DNA of 64,000 bases, taken from contig CM057152.1 in assembly GCA_029962745.1 (NCBI GenBank), forward strand, positions 26,720,507 to 26,784,506, given 5' to 3'. Shown here piece by piece: positions 1 through 13,454 of the stretch. Each line of letters opens with the position of its first letter. Positions within the stretch are counted from its first letter, which is position 1. The stretch is from Echinometra lucunter. Taxonomy: Eukaryota > Echinodermata > Echinoidea > Camarodonta > Echinometridae. A program made the position numbers and the translations under genes. Below the pieces are notes generated by a model that ran no database searches, was not told the DNA's origin, and saw only the letters and a program-made list of their open reading frames with translations.

Positions 1-860
1 GGGAAGGTGCAAATTTTCCATTTCAGCAAAACTGAGGCAAGTGCAATTGAGTTTAAAAAAAAAAAAAAAGAACAGAGGATAGATAAAAAAAGGGATGAAT
101 TTTCGTTGTATTCGTGCTTTCTTGATGGGTGATGTTGACTCTTTGGTTGACAAGGACGATAGGGTGCGATGGCTCTTATCTGTATTAAGTGGTTCTTTTT
201 CTGTTTCTCTCTATCTTCGCACCAAATGGAAAAAGTGAAATTCTTATTGTCCAGGTAAAATTGCTGGAAAGTGGGACTCACAAAAATAAAAGAAATCAAT
301 TTCAGATTATTTTTCAAAACGCATATTTAATCATCTTCTGGGCTCCTCTTTGAAATGATGATAAGCATGTGACTCTATTAGTTCGCTTCGTTAAACTAGG
401 TTAATGTTTTGTCAAATAAAGCGAGAAATTTGCTCACATTCCACGACGGTATGGTGCACAGGTTAATGGTCAAATTCCAAAGTGTATAATAGTAATAACA
501 TTGGCACAATATTCATTGCACAAAAGGCTCGAGGCTTGTAGGATTACGTGAGTAATGATATCAGGAAACAAGAAGTTGAAATAAAGATACAACACACATG
601 AATAACATTAATGCAAGGCGAATGAATTTATGATTAACATAAAGAAATGAACATTGCGACACTCAAATAAGAGAAGAACGAATTTCGATTTGAGCTGAGA
701 TTGCTCGATTTATTTTGACCCTCACATATATGCCGCAGTGTGTTTCACCAAACACAAAGCCAAGCGCCGTATGTTTCAACGTCAGATCCGTTCTGAAAAT
801 AATGGCCAGTAAAAAGTAAAGAGTGGGGGTAAGAACGAAAGAAGAAGTAGTGAAGGTGAG
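1..860. other. AT-rich sequence, no gene seen
   Basis: No coding region, RNA gene or terminal repeat is recognisable here. The stretch contains a short poly(A) near 56-69 and otherwise looks like unique or old-repeat DNA. Small open frames lack codon bias or any recognisable motif. Confidence 0.6.
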
Positions 861-861
<1 letters not shown>

Positions 862-901
<40 letters not shown>

Positions 902-930
902 GAGTGAGGGGGAGAGAGAGAGAGAGAGAG
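862..930. repeat. (GA)n microsatellite
   Basis: Nearly uninterrupted GA dinucleotides (CT on the minus strand). Purine-rich imperfect GAGA and GAAA sequence continues to about 1100. The serine/leucine-rich open frames on the minus strand are artefacts of this repeat. Confidence 0.95.
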
Positions 931-1334
931 CACCAAACACTGTAGGAGACAGAAGAGAGAGCCCGCGCACAGGCCGTGAATTAAAATTTTCGATTTATTC
1001 TAAAATTCAGGGCGAGGGAAAGAGAAAGAACTAGGGAAGAGGTGGAAAAGAAAGAGAGATTTGAGATTGAAAGAGAAAGTGAGTAAGAAAAGAGAGAGCC
1101 GTGAATTGAAATTTCGATTTTTTGAAGGAGCTCTTTCCTGTGTTGCCATGGGAACGGTGAGAAGTCCCTTTCTAGAACATTTAATCGCTGAAGGCATTGT
1201 AGCCGAGGGAGATCCTTACCCACATTATAAAGCTTGAATTAAGCCTGAGGACAATGATCTCTTTACTTTAGGAGGAAAGGTACTCTGGTTAAAGATTAAA
1301 TCCATTTGTTACAGGATATATGTATTTAAAAAAA

Positions 1335-1501
1335 TATGTATATGTATATATATATCACATAATATTTTTTTTCCTCCGTGCGTGCGTGTGTACATGTGTA
1401 TATGTGTAAATGTATACTATATGCACATGATGCATAATGTATATGTATATGTATGCATGTTACACCCTTACATACACCCATACACCCATACACCCATACA
1501 C

Positions 1502-1567
<66 letters not shown>

Positions 1568-1580
1568 AGAGAGAGAGCGA

Positions 1581-1611
<31 letters not shown>

Positions 1612-1612
1612 T
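1335..1612. repeat. Compound (TA)n / (GA)n microsatellite
   Basis: An imperfect TATG/TACA-rich part and a run of ACACCCAT units (about 1477-1504) lead into roughly thirty uninterrupted TA dinucleotides (about 1505-1562), followed by GA repeats to 1612. The Tyr-Ile and Leu-Ser frames crossing it are repeat artefacts. Confidence 0.95.
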
Positions 1613-1670
1613 GGGAACATTTTATTAAAGCTTGAATTCTTGGGTTGGGAGACAATATTCATAAGCAACT

Positions 1671-1742
1671 TTCCCTGCTGTAATTGTCAATGGAGTTCCC
1701 TGCTGTAATTGTCATTGGAGTTCAAAATGGAGTTCAAAATTA
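1671..1742. repeat. Short tandem duplication
   Basis: The segment containing 'CCCTGCTGTAATTGTCA' occurs twice in tandem, and 'GGAGTTCAAAAT' is repeated immediately after. This looks like a local minisatellite-type duplication. Confidence 0.8.
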
Positions 1743-1749
1743 CGGAAAG

Positions 1750-3230
1750 GTGAAACTGTGATTGCCGAACAATAGGCCTATCTATCAAGCAAGTAAGAAA
1801 AAACAAAGAAGAAGAGGTATTACAATATCACAGCTTAAGGTATTTTGTTGTGTCAAAAATGAAAAGAGAGGTACATGTGGGGATATTGTATTTCATTAAG
1901 TTATACCCTAGGAGTGCTATTCATCAGGAGGTGTAGGCAGTTTGTGCCTTAGTAAATTCGTCCTTGCTTTTGTCCCTTAGGGAAAATACCTACACCTTGC
2001 TAAAACAAGAATTTCATTAATTCCAAAAATTATTCTTCTTTCCCAACTGGAGCAGGCTAATCGAATGGAAAAACCAAAACATGGTTCAGACACAACCTGT
2101 GAGATGGGACACTATTAAACCGGACACCATGCATACAGTAGGAAAGAACGTGCGGAATCGAGCATAAACTTTGCTCGATCTTCATGGAAGAAAGCCCAGA
2201 TTTCATGGAATGTATCAAGCACCTGTTTCTACTAGACGAAACTTGAGTGAAGTATGTCATCAAATTTGAAACACGAGAAAGATATTTTGAACACTTATCT
2301 TCGCTAAATTTATCACCCATTCGTAAAAACAGCAGCTTCTAAAAATGTCTTGTGTCAAGACAAATGTGTACAGAGTGTTGAAAATAACAATGGTCTCGCA
2401 GTTGCATGTCAATTCCCTTTATAAAAAAATAATTTATAAAAATTGGAAAGCAGCAACTGACTAAAATATGATTTGTAAGTTTTGCAAATATTGATTCTTA
2501 TGAAACCTGTTAGGCTTTTATGAACTGAAAAAAGACGTCATTGAACAGTTGAAAGCACTTGGAGATTACATAAATCCGGGATCGGAAAGGGTCAGTTTAA
2601 TTTTACCTCTGACCTGCTTCTCCTATTGCTATTCCCACTTTATCAGGATCAAATGATCCCCTCTAAGAACCTTTGAAAGGTTGGGCAATCTAGATTAATT
2701 CTAAATTGACCCATCTGCCAAATCATCAATTTCATTAGAGGTAACGGAGGTAGTAGAAATGTAAGCAGACAGAAGCTATGATGCAGTATCACCTTGAACT
2801 TGATTTTGACATCTATTTATCTTTTTATTCTTTCTTTTTCCTCCTCTCTATCTCCGTCCCCTTTTCTCTCTTCCTTCCTTCCTCTCGCCCCTCTTCCCCA
2901 TTTTCTCTACTATCCGTGCATAAAGGGTGATTATTACTGTTTGTGCATTTGTTCTCTCTACATGTTTATATCATCGCAAATTTACATAGAAATCAACCAG
3001 ATAAATACAATTCGGAAAGCTCCCCCCCCCCTCCACCACATACACAAAGTAATACGCAGGGCGTCATAAAACAGGCGAAAATCTAGATTTTTTTTTATAT
3101 AAAAATAGAAGGTTGGACGGAATGATGCGCAAAGAATAGCAAGTGCGTACATGATGATTTGCAATTACATGTTTTAAACTCAGGGAGATCGGAATTGGTC
3201 AGAGCCGTGTATTGATTGCGATTTGCAATT
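1750..3230. other. Intergenic DNA, no gene recognised
   Basis: Contains a CT-rich patch (about 2820-2910) and a C10 run at 3022. An 87-codon frame on the minus strand (2057-2320) has no recognisable domain, signal peptide or neighbouring exon, so I do not call it. Confidence 0.5.
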
Positions 3231-3234
3231 TTGT

Positions 3235-3292
3235 GGTCTCGTGGCCCTTCGGTCTCGTGGGCTTTCGGTCTCGTGGGCCTTCAATCAACTGG
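3235..3292. repeat. Minisatellite, about 16-bp unit, three copies
   Basis: The unit 'GGTCTCGTGGGCCTTC' is repeated about three times with small changes (GGCCCTTC, GGGCTTTC, GGGCCTTC). It is followed by an imperfect palindrome around 'ACTGGGCTTCAACCCAGT'. Confidence 0.8.
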
Positions 3293-3299
3293 GCTTCAA

Positions 3300-5670
3300 C
3301 CCAGTCTTCAGAACAATGAACACTTTATAACATACTCTTCTGATCACTACTGGGTTGGCGTTCATTTATCAGAAAGTCTATAAACTATCAAAGTTTTAAA
3401 GTAGTCTACAATACAGGATTCTGTACTGCATGTACACCATTATTGCATCTGAAAATGAAAAGAAAGTCATATAGAGTCCTATAGAGCTTCGATTTGAGAA
3501 GCATAAAAGCAATCTATTTAATAATCAATTACTTAATTCTCCATTTATATTGTAATTTTCATTTGATTTTTATCAACATCTTTTTTTCCCTTCGCTCTTT
3601 TTCTTATCCTTGTATTGAGAGACCCTACCCCCCCCCCCCCAGGAAAAAATGTATGAATTAACAATGTATGATAATGAGATTTCAAAAATGAAATCTCTTA
3701 TACTGCGTTCTAACATAAATGCCAAGCAGCACTATATTTCCATTACGATAGAAACAAACAGTACTCGAAAATTGGCATCGCTTATGACGAAGTGGGTCGC
3801 TCTATTGTGTGCTTTCCGCGTTAGATGTTAAAGCATTTTTTGTTGATTTATGGTTCGCGTCGAAACGACTTATTTTCAAGCGACCATTCATACAGAATGA
3901 CTGAGCTCTCAGAGAAGAGGGAATTACAGCGTGAAAAGGAGGGAATTTGAGAGAAAACGGAAAGATTGAGAAATAGAAAAAGATAGAGTGTGTGTATGCG
4001 TGTTTATGTGTGTGTATGAGTGAGAAGAGAGAGAAGGAGAGAGAGTGAGAGAGGTTTAGAGGGAGAGAGTGGGATGTTGATACTGCGATGGCTATTCAAA
4101 GACGAATACAGCTAGATTAACAACAACAGAGAAGATAGGCAATAACTCTGGTAAAGTACTTCGAAATGACATATAATCTCTAATTCCTATTGATTAGAAG
4201 TAAAAAAATATAATACGCACGTGTAATGCCATATATTCGCAGATGATGGAACGTAATCTTTTGGTTCGAATTCCTGAAGTTTATTCATTTACATTAGTGT
4301 ACTATGAAGGCGTATGAAGTTCTCTCTCTCATGATATATTATTTGTCGGTAACATTGGTTGCGTCTGATGTCATGCTTATAATCGTATTCTAACCCTTAG
4401 CAACTGTGAATTTGTTTTTATTTTTACTATTAACGAGTAAGTTCCTAAAACAAAATTTAACGGTATATCAAGGATAATAACGTGAGCTAATAAGTTGCTG
4501 CTGTCAAGTGAGATGTCATCTTCAACAGTTGGAGCATGGCCTAGTATGAAGGACAGAAATTTAAAAGTTTGAAAGCAGCCAATTTATACATAAATTGCGA
4601 ATCGCGAAGGTTAAATTACAAAATATTCAAGAGCTGAAATGCACATTGCTATGATATTGCTTATATCAATTTATCTTCGATTTTCGTGTCTAGTACAGAA
4701 TGGCTCGACCTTTTTGAGAAACACAGAAAAAATCCACAGTGCATTACTGTAACATTATCAGGGTCGAGAGAGCACTTTGGAACAATGCCCAAATGCCATT
4801 AATAACATCCGCCATGTCCGCCATGGCAAAAAAGATCTTCCTGTGCATAGCAATGGCGTATCGTAGATACTTTATGTATGGAGGGTCTTACTAAATGTAT
4901 GAAATGCGAATTAACAAAACCATTGATTAGGGAGAGCCTAGAAGTGACATGAGTCGTATTATATGTTTTTCATATTTTGTTATGCCCCTTTCCTGCTTTT
5001 CTCTCTTCTTCGCATCTTTTTTGGTTGTTATTTTTTTCACTCGTCATTCCGGGGGGGGGGGGGGTGTCCTCATAACTCGTATCTACGCCGGCGGTTTATG
5101 GCATTCATACCTCATGGTTCAAAAACATAGAAACGCTACATTAAAATTATCTCGCTCTTATTGATAACATGTATACTTCAGCTTCGGCACAAGATGTTTA
5201 ACGTTGCTTTCGGGGAAACAGGATTAAGCCTACATTGTTCTGAATAATATTAGTTATTATCTTTTTGTCCGAACAACGTTAGAATCTTCAGTGCACCGCC
5301 CCGGACATGTATACTATACTAATTCCCACAAAAACGATGCGGTGTTTATTCGGCTTTAGTTCTGTTACCTCAGCTGATATAGAAATAATTTCTGTGTTCG
5401 TCCTACAAGTGAACATTTTAAATTCTTCACTTTTAGCATGGGTTCTGATTATTCAAGTGAAGCAGTTTCTGCGATGTGATTTAGAAAACGACACACTTTC
5501 AGGTGCAATAAAATGGAATAGCCGTTGGCCATTTTCTAATTCAATAGCAACGAACAAGTACAGATTTACAGCAGAGCATCTGGGGAGGAAAATATCCATA
5601 ATCGCCTGTAATTTTACCATTATGGCTATATTATAACAGCAGAAGCCTTTTTTAAAAGTATCATGATAGG
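3300..5670. other. Intergenic DNA, no gene recognised
   Basis: AT-rich sequence with a C13 run (3628-3640), a GA/GT-rich patch (about 3980-4075) and a G14 run (5051-5064). The longest frame (5307-5636, plus strand, 109 codons) has no recognisable motif and is treated as chance. Confidence 0.5.
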
Positions 5671-5675
5671 TCCTA

Positions 5676-6082
5676 CACACTAAGAAAAAAAGGTGCAATT
5701 TTGCACCCTTCAAATGCAACCCTGGGAGCGCCTTTTTGGGTGCAACTTTGCACCCTAATATTGAAAGCTTTTTGCACCTTTAAGGATGCAGTTAGCTACA
5801 TTTTGTATCCTAAAGGGTGCAGAGTTGTACCCTTTTAGGGAAGGTGAAAATTTGCACCTTTTTGAACGCAAACATTTCTGCATTCTAAAAGGTGCAAAGT
5901 TGCACCTTTTAGGGTGCAAACGGGCATTTCCGGGTGCAAACAAGAACAAAAAGGTGCAAAAATGCACCCTTTTTCATGTTTTCAAATGCACCTTTTTTCA
6001 TGTAGGGTGCAAGATTGCACCCAAAAAGGTGCTGCCAATGTTGCATTTAGGGTGCAAACTTGCACCTTTTTTTCTTATTGTG
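5676..6082. mobile_element. TA-flanked foldback MITE made of GGTGCAA palindromes
   Basis: The ends are CACACTAAGAAAAAAAGGTG on the left and its near-complement on the right (one mismatch in the outer nine bases). TA dinucleotides flank both sides (5674-5675 and 6083-6084), as expected for Tc1/mariner-type insertion. The interior is dominated by GGTGCA and TGCACC, about nine copies each, many paired as GGTGCAA-NN-TTGCACC. No transposase is encoded, so movement would need an enzyme in trans. The superfamily is inferred only from the TA flanks. Confidence 0.75.
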
Positions 6083-6089
6083 TATATTG

Positions 6090-8340
6090 CTATTACTTCT
6101 AATCGATGTAGTAAATTATTTTCAACACTGCTGCATGCAGTAACACTGTAAATTCCTTCAGCAATTTTTACCGTGCTGGTTCTCGTTTTCATCTCATTAT
6201 ATCATGCTCATGGATGATAACATTACTTAAATTCACCACCTCATGCTGGTAAAAGGGAAGTGTTCTGTAAAATCCCTGGATGCGTTACCTTTAAAAAACA
6301 TCAGTCTATTCGTTGTGAAGGGGCAGACAGCATTTCAAACAGCTGCATTGTTCCGTGAACACATGTAAATGCCAGCAAGCAAAAGCGTATGATGTGATTT
6401 TGATGGAGTATAGAGCCTGCTAGACCAGTCAAGTCGTTAGAATGGCTACTAGGGGGTGCTGAAAGAGGCTCAACTGATTTTGTCGGAACAGAATTCCTTG
6501 ACACCTACACGTTATCCATCACCCACGAAAACAGTTTTGTATACATTAAACATGCCAAAGGGATCCAAGAGTATTGCTGTATGGATGTATATATAATCCA
6601 GCTCCAGTTTTTCTGTCGGGAGTTTCTCTTTTTTTCAAATAGTTTTAGTGAGGAATTGTTTGTCTGCAAATTGATTCGAATATCCCCCATCGTGCCCATG
6701 GTGTACTAACGACCTAGATATCCATTGGTGCTGTTTGTCAAGTATGAATTTAATGGTCAAGCCCAACTGTCTCTTCGTACGTGCTCAGGTGTTCAGATGT
6801 AGCAAGAGAATCAACAATAATTACATTAAAAAGTGTAGATTATGAAAAGTTAAAATACTCAGTGTAATGTGCAATACATCAGTCCCCCAATTTTGGGGTC
6901 GTTTTATACCCCAAGGCAATACCCACAGACTTTTGCATTCACTTTTTTTCATGGTATCGAAAAGGCCGACCCAAGATTTTCTGAAAGGTAAGGGTCGGAA
7001 GGTTTGAGAAACATGAAAGTGTACGATATATATGGGTAGTGGCAACAACATCACCTTTCTAAATTTTGTTCATTGCCTTTGGCAAGATTGAGGGAAGTTT
7101 CTAGTAATCAGTGCCTATATTTCGAACACATTAAGTAAATCTTTCGCTGCGCCCAATGTGATAAACACACTTTGTCCTCCTTTACTAGGAAAAGATGATT
7201 GCAATTTCCCCTGACTGCTAAGATGGACCAATTTACCTTGCATTTGACAGTGTTTGAGTCCATGATATTTCACTGCATTTTCTCAACTTTTACCAAATAC
7301 AGTTTCAAACCTTATATTTTGGCGTCGGATAGTGCTGGGGTACAGTGGCACACCTTTACCACATTATTCATCCCATTACGTAACCTAATTGGTCTTCTCT
7401 GTCTCTGTCAAATCGATACACACACCACAGACCTGTAAAGTGCCCAGATCTCAATTTGTTGCTGCTATTAATGGGTTGTCTTTTTATCTGTAATTAACAA
7501 GGCGTGAATACATTAAAGATGCAAGTCATAGTACATCAACACTTAAGGGCATCGTCTAAAAGTGTCCCGTTGTATGCAAACAGATCAAAGAAAGCGCTTG
7601 TACAAATGTATCAACATTTTACGTTTCCGAAGGTCTACACTATTGACACATTCTGAAGACAGACAAGTGTTAGAATGTATGTAATTGCTTAATAGCTCTT
7701 GACAGAATAAGAGTTGCCACAACAAACGAACTATGAAAGCAAAAGAATTTAGGTCCACACAGATATCTAATACTATCTTACATAATAGATGAACCAGAGA
7801 ATAAGATTTAATGCTACCGCTACATAGGGGGGGGGGGGGGTATCTACAAATCTGAACAAATTATTAAACTGTTCAGAGATAAGAATAAAAGGATTTACAT
7901 CAGATGCGAGCATACACAAATAGATACAGTTTTATCTACATGCATATTTGCCCCTCCCCTTGACCCTGGGGTTCCAGCGAAGAGGGGCATTTACGAAGGG
8001 TGAACACAAGAAGGAAATATCGCGTGTTAAGGCGTTAATACACCCCAATATTTATTAATCATAATTCTAAGGATGATTTTCGATATTTTTTCTAATATTT
8101 ACATAGAGTGGTCCTATTACTCATTTGCGAAACGAGCGAAGCGAGCAAGCAAAAATGCTATTCCCACTTCTTTTTTTTTGGGGGGGGGGGGCTAAGGTCC
8201 ACGGTATTTGCATCATCTATAGTGACTTCATGATAAAGATGACGCAAATTCATTTTACGGTTGTTCCCTGTCATTGCTATTTAACGTGGGCCCCGTAACA
8301 CAAAGGCTTGCGATCAATTGCAAAATGGCAGTGGCCAGTC
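6090..8340. other. Intergenic DNA, no gene recognised
   Basis: Includes a G14 run (7827-7840), a G12 run (8180-8191) and one copy of the dispersed tract 'CGAGCGAAGCGAGCAAGC' near 8133. None of the frames of about 60-80 codons has a recognisable protein motif. Confidence 0.5.
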
Positions 8341-8363
8341 AAGATCATTATTGCATTCGAACC

Positions 8364-9050
8364 GAAAATGGGCAGTAAAAACAGAGGCACTTATCACAAT
8401 TTAATAGGACATTTATTAGAAATAATAAAGGCGCACTTTTCAGAAGGAAAAAGAGTGCTATGAGAAAAGGAAGGGTCAGTATAATCTGGCGTAATAAGGG
8501 GATAGTTTGAGGTTTTAATAAGGGCGACTTATCTGAAGCGAAAAAGGGCACTTACTAGAAAGTGAAGGGGCACTTATTAAAAAACTTGTGGCACTTAAAG
8601 CAACTTAACAGAAGTTGAAATGGGACGTATTGCTTAAAAAGAAACGGTTTTTAACAGAAGGTAAATTGGGGCATTTATCAAATTTCTAATTGGGCACTTG
8701 CCCAAGTGGAAAAAGAGGAATTTATTAGAGGTGAAAGGGGACTCTCAGCAAAAGGGAAATGTACTATTGGAAGCGAAAATGGGCAGTCAAAAGTGGCACT
8801 TATCACATTTCAGTAGAGACATTCATTAGAAATGTTAAGGCTGCACTTTTCAGTAGGCAAAAGAACGCTATGAGAAAAGGGGAATGGTCACTTTAATCTG
8901 GTGTAACAACTAGGATTCAAGAAGGACGACTAACCTGAAGCGACAAAATACACTTAGCTTACTAGAAGCTAAAAGGGCACTTATCAAAAATAGAAAATGG
9001 ACCATAGTAAGAAGAAAAAGGGGCACAGGTTTTTAACAGGGGCATTTTTG
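8364..9050. repeat. Degenerate direct duplication, about 411-bp spacing
   Basis: The segment starting GAAAATGGGCAGT at 8364 recurs at 8775, and similarity continues through 'GCACTTATCAC', 'GCACTTTTCAG' and 'GCTATGAGAAAAGG' blocks in the same order. Each copy contains shorter irregular units resembling 'AAAAGGGCACTTATTAGAAG', so the duplication is built on an older minisatellite of about 30 bp. Copies differ by many substitutions and small indels. Confidence 0.8.
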
Positions 9051-9096
9051 TGGGTTTTGTGATGCTTCCAAAAGTGGATGGTACTGTGTCCCCTAA

Positions 9097-9115
9097 CCCC
9101 CCCCCCCCCCCCCCC
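9097..9115. repeat. Poly(C) tract, 19 nt
   Basis: Uninterrupted run of C (G on the minus strand), one of many such tracts in the window. Confidence 0.95.
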
Positions 9116-9189
9116 GTGCCGCCCATGAGTATAACAAACCACCGACTGAGGATGTTTCGTGTAATTACACGAACAATAAACCATGCAAC

Positions 9190-12100
9190 TCACTCGTAAT
9201 ACACTAATTATTTGCTTTATTGACTAATGAGTGTTCTCAAATGAGAACCTCAGTCATATAAGTAGAATTTTTATATTTTTCTCTCAATTACTCATTTCCA
9301 CTTGCTGATCGATTATACATGCGCGGCCGTATGCTATGACTGAGTCTACATTGACAGCGATCCATTAGCAAGCCATTCAGTGATTAGCTTCTGGATTAAT
9401 GACAAGGAAAGGTCACATCAGATATTGGTTTCCTAAACGAATTGTCGTCAAACGGACTGTTCTTTTTACGTTCCCATACTTCTGCTCTTTGAATGCTTGC
9501 AGTCATCATACAGATCAATATATTACAAGCAGGGTCATGGTTTTTGCATTAATTGTTTATAAATTGCATAACAACAACTGAAAGGAAAGGAAGAGCCCAT
9601 ATTACTAATCAGAATTACTTTAAATTAATTTTATTTTGATGTGATCTTGGCAGACCCTATTTATTCTTCCCTTAGCGGTAACTTTAGGTTTAAAATGTTC
9701 CGATTTGATGCAAATTCTTATTACATTTATTGGTATCAGTGTGGACAGTTTCAAGTAGAAATTAAGTAACCGACCAGACATTTGAATTCATTAGCATCAC
9801 GGTGATGGTGATCATCATTATCACTATATGAAAATTTCAATTGAAATCATTTATAACAATCCTATCGGTGCGAAACGCTAAATATCATTTGCCGCTGGTG
9901 CTAGAAGACTTTCTCCATCTTCTGTTACAAACAGAAGCATAAACTATGCTAGATTTCTTATTTTGAATACCTTCTGCTTTTTTCCATCTTAAATCTCCTT
10001 TAAAAATCAAATTGAGAAAGATGAGTATAGTTGAATTGGCTATGTTGTTACTTGTTTCAGTGAAGTGATTGATTGATTAATCTTACTTCAATATCGCCTG
10101 AATATCATGACAGCAATTATTATAACCTTGTTCGTACGATATACAGCTTTAACTGCTGTCTAAGAAAATCACTCATAACCTTGTAAGATATGACCTACGG
10201 ATTTAACTGCTATCTGAGGGATTAGATAATGGACAATGAATGTCTTACTCGAGGGCACATAATTACTAGTAACTTGTTACCACATAACAGAGTGGCGTAT
10301 ACAGCGAAGAGTGCAGCTGGCGTGGGCCCCGACATGCCTGTTTAAAAACTCCCAGAAATATCCTTTATAACATGGGTCCTCGACACGCGGACATTCCTAA
10401 ATAATTTCTACTCCATTTCGATTGAAGAAGATGCCGCTCTCTTCATTCATCAGGAGCAATCGTCGCCCATTTCTATTTCAAAGACCATAACTCCATCAAA
10501 AAAATTTTGTAAAATATTTATTATACTTAAGTAGGGATATATACTCATGTTTGTCATGTTCAGCTTAAACAATCCACCCAAACTCGACTTCGACTCCATC
10601 TCTACGTCATTCCTTCACATCTTCTCAAATTTCTTGATCTCCTTCCTACCGCTTTCCTCATCTCGCCTTCCTTTAACATCCATTCTTCATCATCAAACCA
10701 GATCCCACCAACGCCAAAATCTGACATCGCTCTCAGGGATTACATTTTCCGCAAATCAGCTAAAGTAGATATCGCTGGATTCTTGTAGATGCACTTAGAC
10801 CAAGCAAACAATCCCACCGAGAATGTGTCGCTATTTCAACCTCGAGGTAATATGAAACCTACTTCAGTCGGGGTGATTAATTGTCAATGTCACTTCATAA
10901 TCAAATGATACTTTATTTCTCCATCTTGGCAATTTCTGTCTTCACTCAACTGGAGTAATTTACCTAGGCAACCGTCAATTACAATTCTTGGAAATGGACA
11001 CTTCGGGGTATTTTCGCGATAAAGAATGTCGGAAAGACGTAATTTGTTGGAAAATGGGCATTTTTCAGGAGGCAAATTATTCATTTGCTTGCACTTTATG
11101 CGGGGGCAGTGACCAATGGAATTTTAAGAATGCAATTCAGAAGTAGTTAATCTCTCCTACCGGTAAAACAATTGATTTGATTGTTTTTCTTTCAAAATAA
11201 ATCATATCAATCATGGATTACTTGAAATACATTCACGAGTTCTCGGAATAAAGAAAATATCTACACTACCTGCCTCGGTGTATGCGAAGTAATAAAAAAT
11301 GACTTGAAATTCAATATCGTTATCTTAAGTCCTTGAAAATACTGGAAAGCTTAACTTTTTTCACTTGAATATAGTTTACAATGCACAGATTAAAGGATAA
11401 ACAAACAAATAAAAAAAAGAATAGCCCAATAACTAACAAAAATCTACAAGATTTGCTTTTAGAAGAATAGAAGAAAATGTCAAATATTAAGAGCCACAAC
11501 TGGTTTAGGGGTATATAATATTTGTTGGCGAATCTTGAAATTTTCTTTAGAAAATATTGGCGACGACTGACACAAAAATAAAGAGGGAAGATGACAGAAG
11601 TACATCGTGTTAAAAGGCTTTTTTTAACTGGCACCAAGAGAAACATTTCCAGAAGAGGATTTCAAGCTTGGGATCGAATTAAGAGATTTTGCTATGTAAG
11701 CTTTCCTATACGTCGGATTTAAGGGTTCAGCAAGATTTTAGAATATTAAGATTAACAGAAAAGGGGAAGTAAATACTCCACATACACAGGCACAACACAC
11801 TGTCAGTATAGTTAATTTGACACCATCACAAAGCTAGCATTCTTCCAAAGCAAGCTTGAGTTTGCCCGCATACTGAAATATGTATTAACAAGAAAGAAAG
11901 AAAAGGGGGGATGTACCATCCCCTTCCACCCCCGATGGCGTAGTTTCTGAATAGGCGTAGCAGGCGTCCATGAACTCTGGGAAACATTGTAAGGAGGCTG
12001 TGCATTCACGAATTGCGACGCAATATCCATTTTGCCAAGAAAAACATGCATTCGCGGAGATGAGATTAAAAGATAAAAGCATAGGCGGTCAGTTCCGGAG

Positions 12101-12310
12101 CTATATACAGAGGACAGAAAAGCATTTTCCTTCGTTCTCCACCTTTTCGTATGCTTGAAAACATAAATGAAACGACGATTTTAAACGACCTAAAAAGATT
12201 TCGCATTTCACGTATTGGATGTTCACTTATTTGGCTAAGCTCATCAAGGAATATTATCTTCCCATCTCGCCTTCTTCCTCTATTGCCAACTTTCACTCCC
12301 TCTCACCTTC
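9190..12310. other. Intergenic DNA, no gene recognised
   Basis: AT-rich sequence with no terminal repeats, homopolymers of note or coding signatures visible. Several frames of 60-110 codons exist (for example 11320-11646 minus), but they show no motif and no flanking splice pattern. Confidence 0.5.
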
Positions 12311-12319
12311 TTCCATTTA

Positions 12320-12480
12320 CCCTCCTCCTCTCTCTCTCTCTCTGTCTGTCGCGGACTTTAGGTACCTTTGTCTGACTATCACTTTCTCTTTATCTCTTTA
12401 TCCTTCTTCACCAGTCTCTGTCTCTCTTTCTCTTTCTCTCTCTCTCTCTCTCTCTTTCTTCCTCTACATTCCCCCCCCAA
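12320..12480. repeat. CT-rich microsatellite region
   Basis: Runs of CTCTCT interspersed with TTCC and TGTCTGTC, ending in a C8 tract. Serine/leucine-rich frames on the plus strand here are repeat translation. Confidence 0.9.
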
Positions 12481-12489
12481 ATATACCAT

Positions 12490-13440
12490 CATTGTTCCTT
12501 TTTTACTTGCTTTTACCATGTTTACTGATTACGAAATATACGATTTTGAATGATTACATAATTATTTGTCATCAATATCCTAAACTAAGGATCTCAAATT
12601 TTGTTGATGTTTCTCGTTTTACGCCGACTGTATAAAAAATTTTAACACATTAGGTCAGTCTTGGGATTTTTTCCAATATTTGATATTGATATTATCGAGG
12701 TAACTTGGGGTCAAAATGAAAACGGTTATGGTCCTCTTACTAGAGTAAGGACCCATCAATATCAGTTATTCAAAATCGGATCAGGCTCAATAAAGAAATT
12801 GGAAATTGCCTCCTGAAACGCTCCATCCAGCAATATCATTCGCCTTTTGCTACCTGTACATGCGACATTGTTCTTCAAACACGTTACATGAAGACAGTGA
12901 TGGATTAATGATGATGAATAGCTCATGATACTTTTTCTAAAAGGTTTCTAGCGCTTCGCATAGATCTTGCTCTCCAAAATAATATCTTTACAATAGTCTA
13001 CACAGAAAATATCCTAATATTCAACTAATGATAAGCAAGAATTATACATACAGATAGGTACAAGCATTAATATGAATTTCATTTCAGTCTACATAAAAAC
13101 ATCTACAATCGAGAGATTAAGGATTTCCAGGGGGAGTGACATTTCTCCTACCCCTTCTTTATTTCTTAATTAAAACTAAGAGTGTCATCCGTTGCTTAGG
13201 AAATACACACCCAAGCATCCCACCAAGAGACTACATTTACTTTGCGATATTTCCAGGGGAAAAAATTAAATAGTGTCAAGTCGTCATTTATAAGGAACAT
13301 TAGTCAAAAAAACCCTGGTAGGCCTGTTTTGTCGTACGCAAAAATGATAATCTTTGCTTGCAGCCACGGTACACCTCAAAGCAGTCTGCCTATCCCTTTG
13401 CCTATCCCCTACCAGTGAAATATATTATGAACATAGTATA
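12490..13440. other. Intergenic DNA, no gene recognised
   Basis: No coding or structural signature seen. Confidence 0.5.
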
Positions 13441-13454
13441 TCAACAGAAAAAGA

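Noticed and set aside
5786..6151. 121-codon frame with repeated Cys/Lys/Leu segments
   Set aside because: Generated by the GGTGCAA palindrome array inside the MITE.
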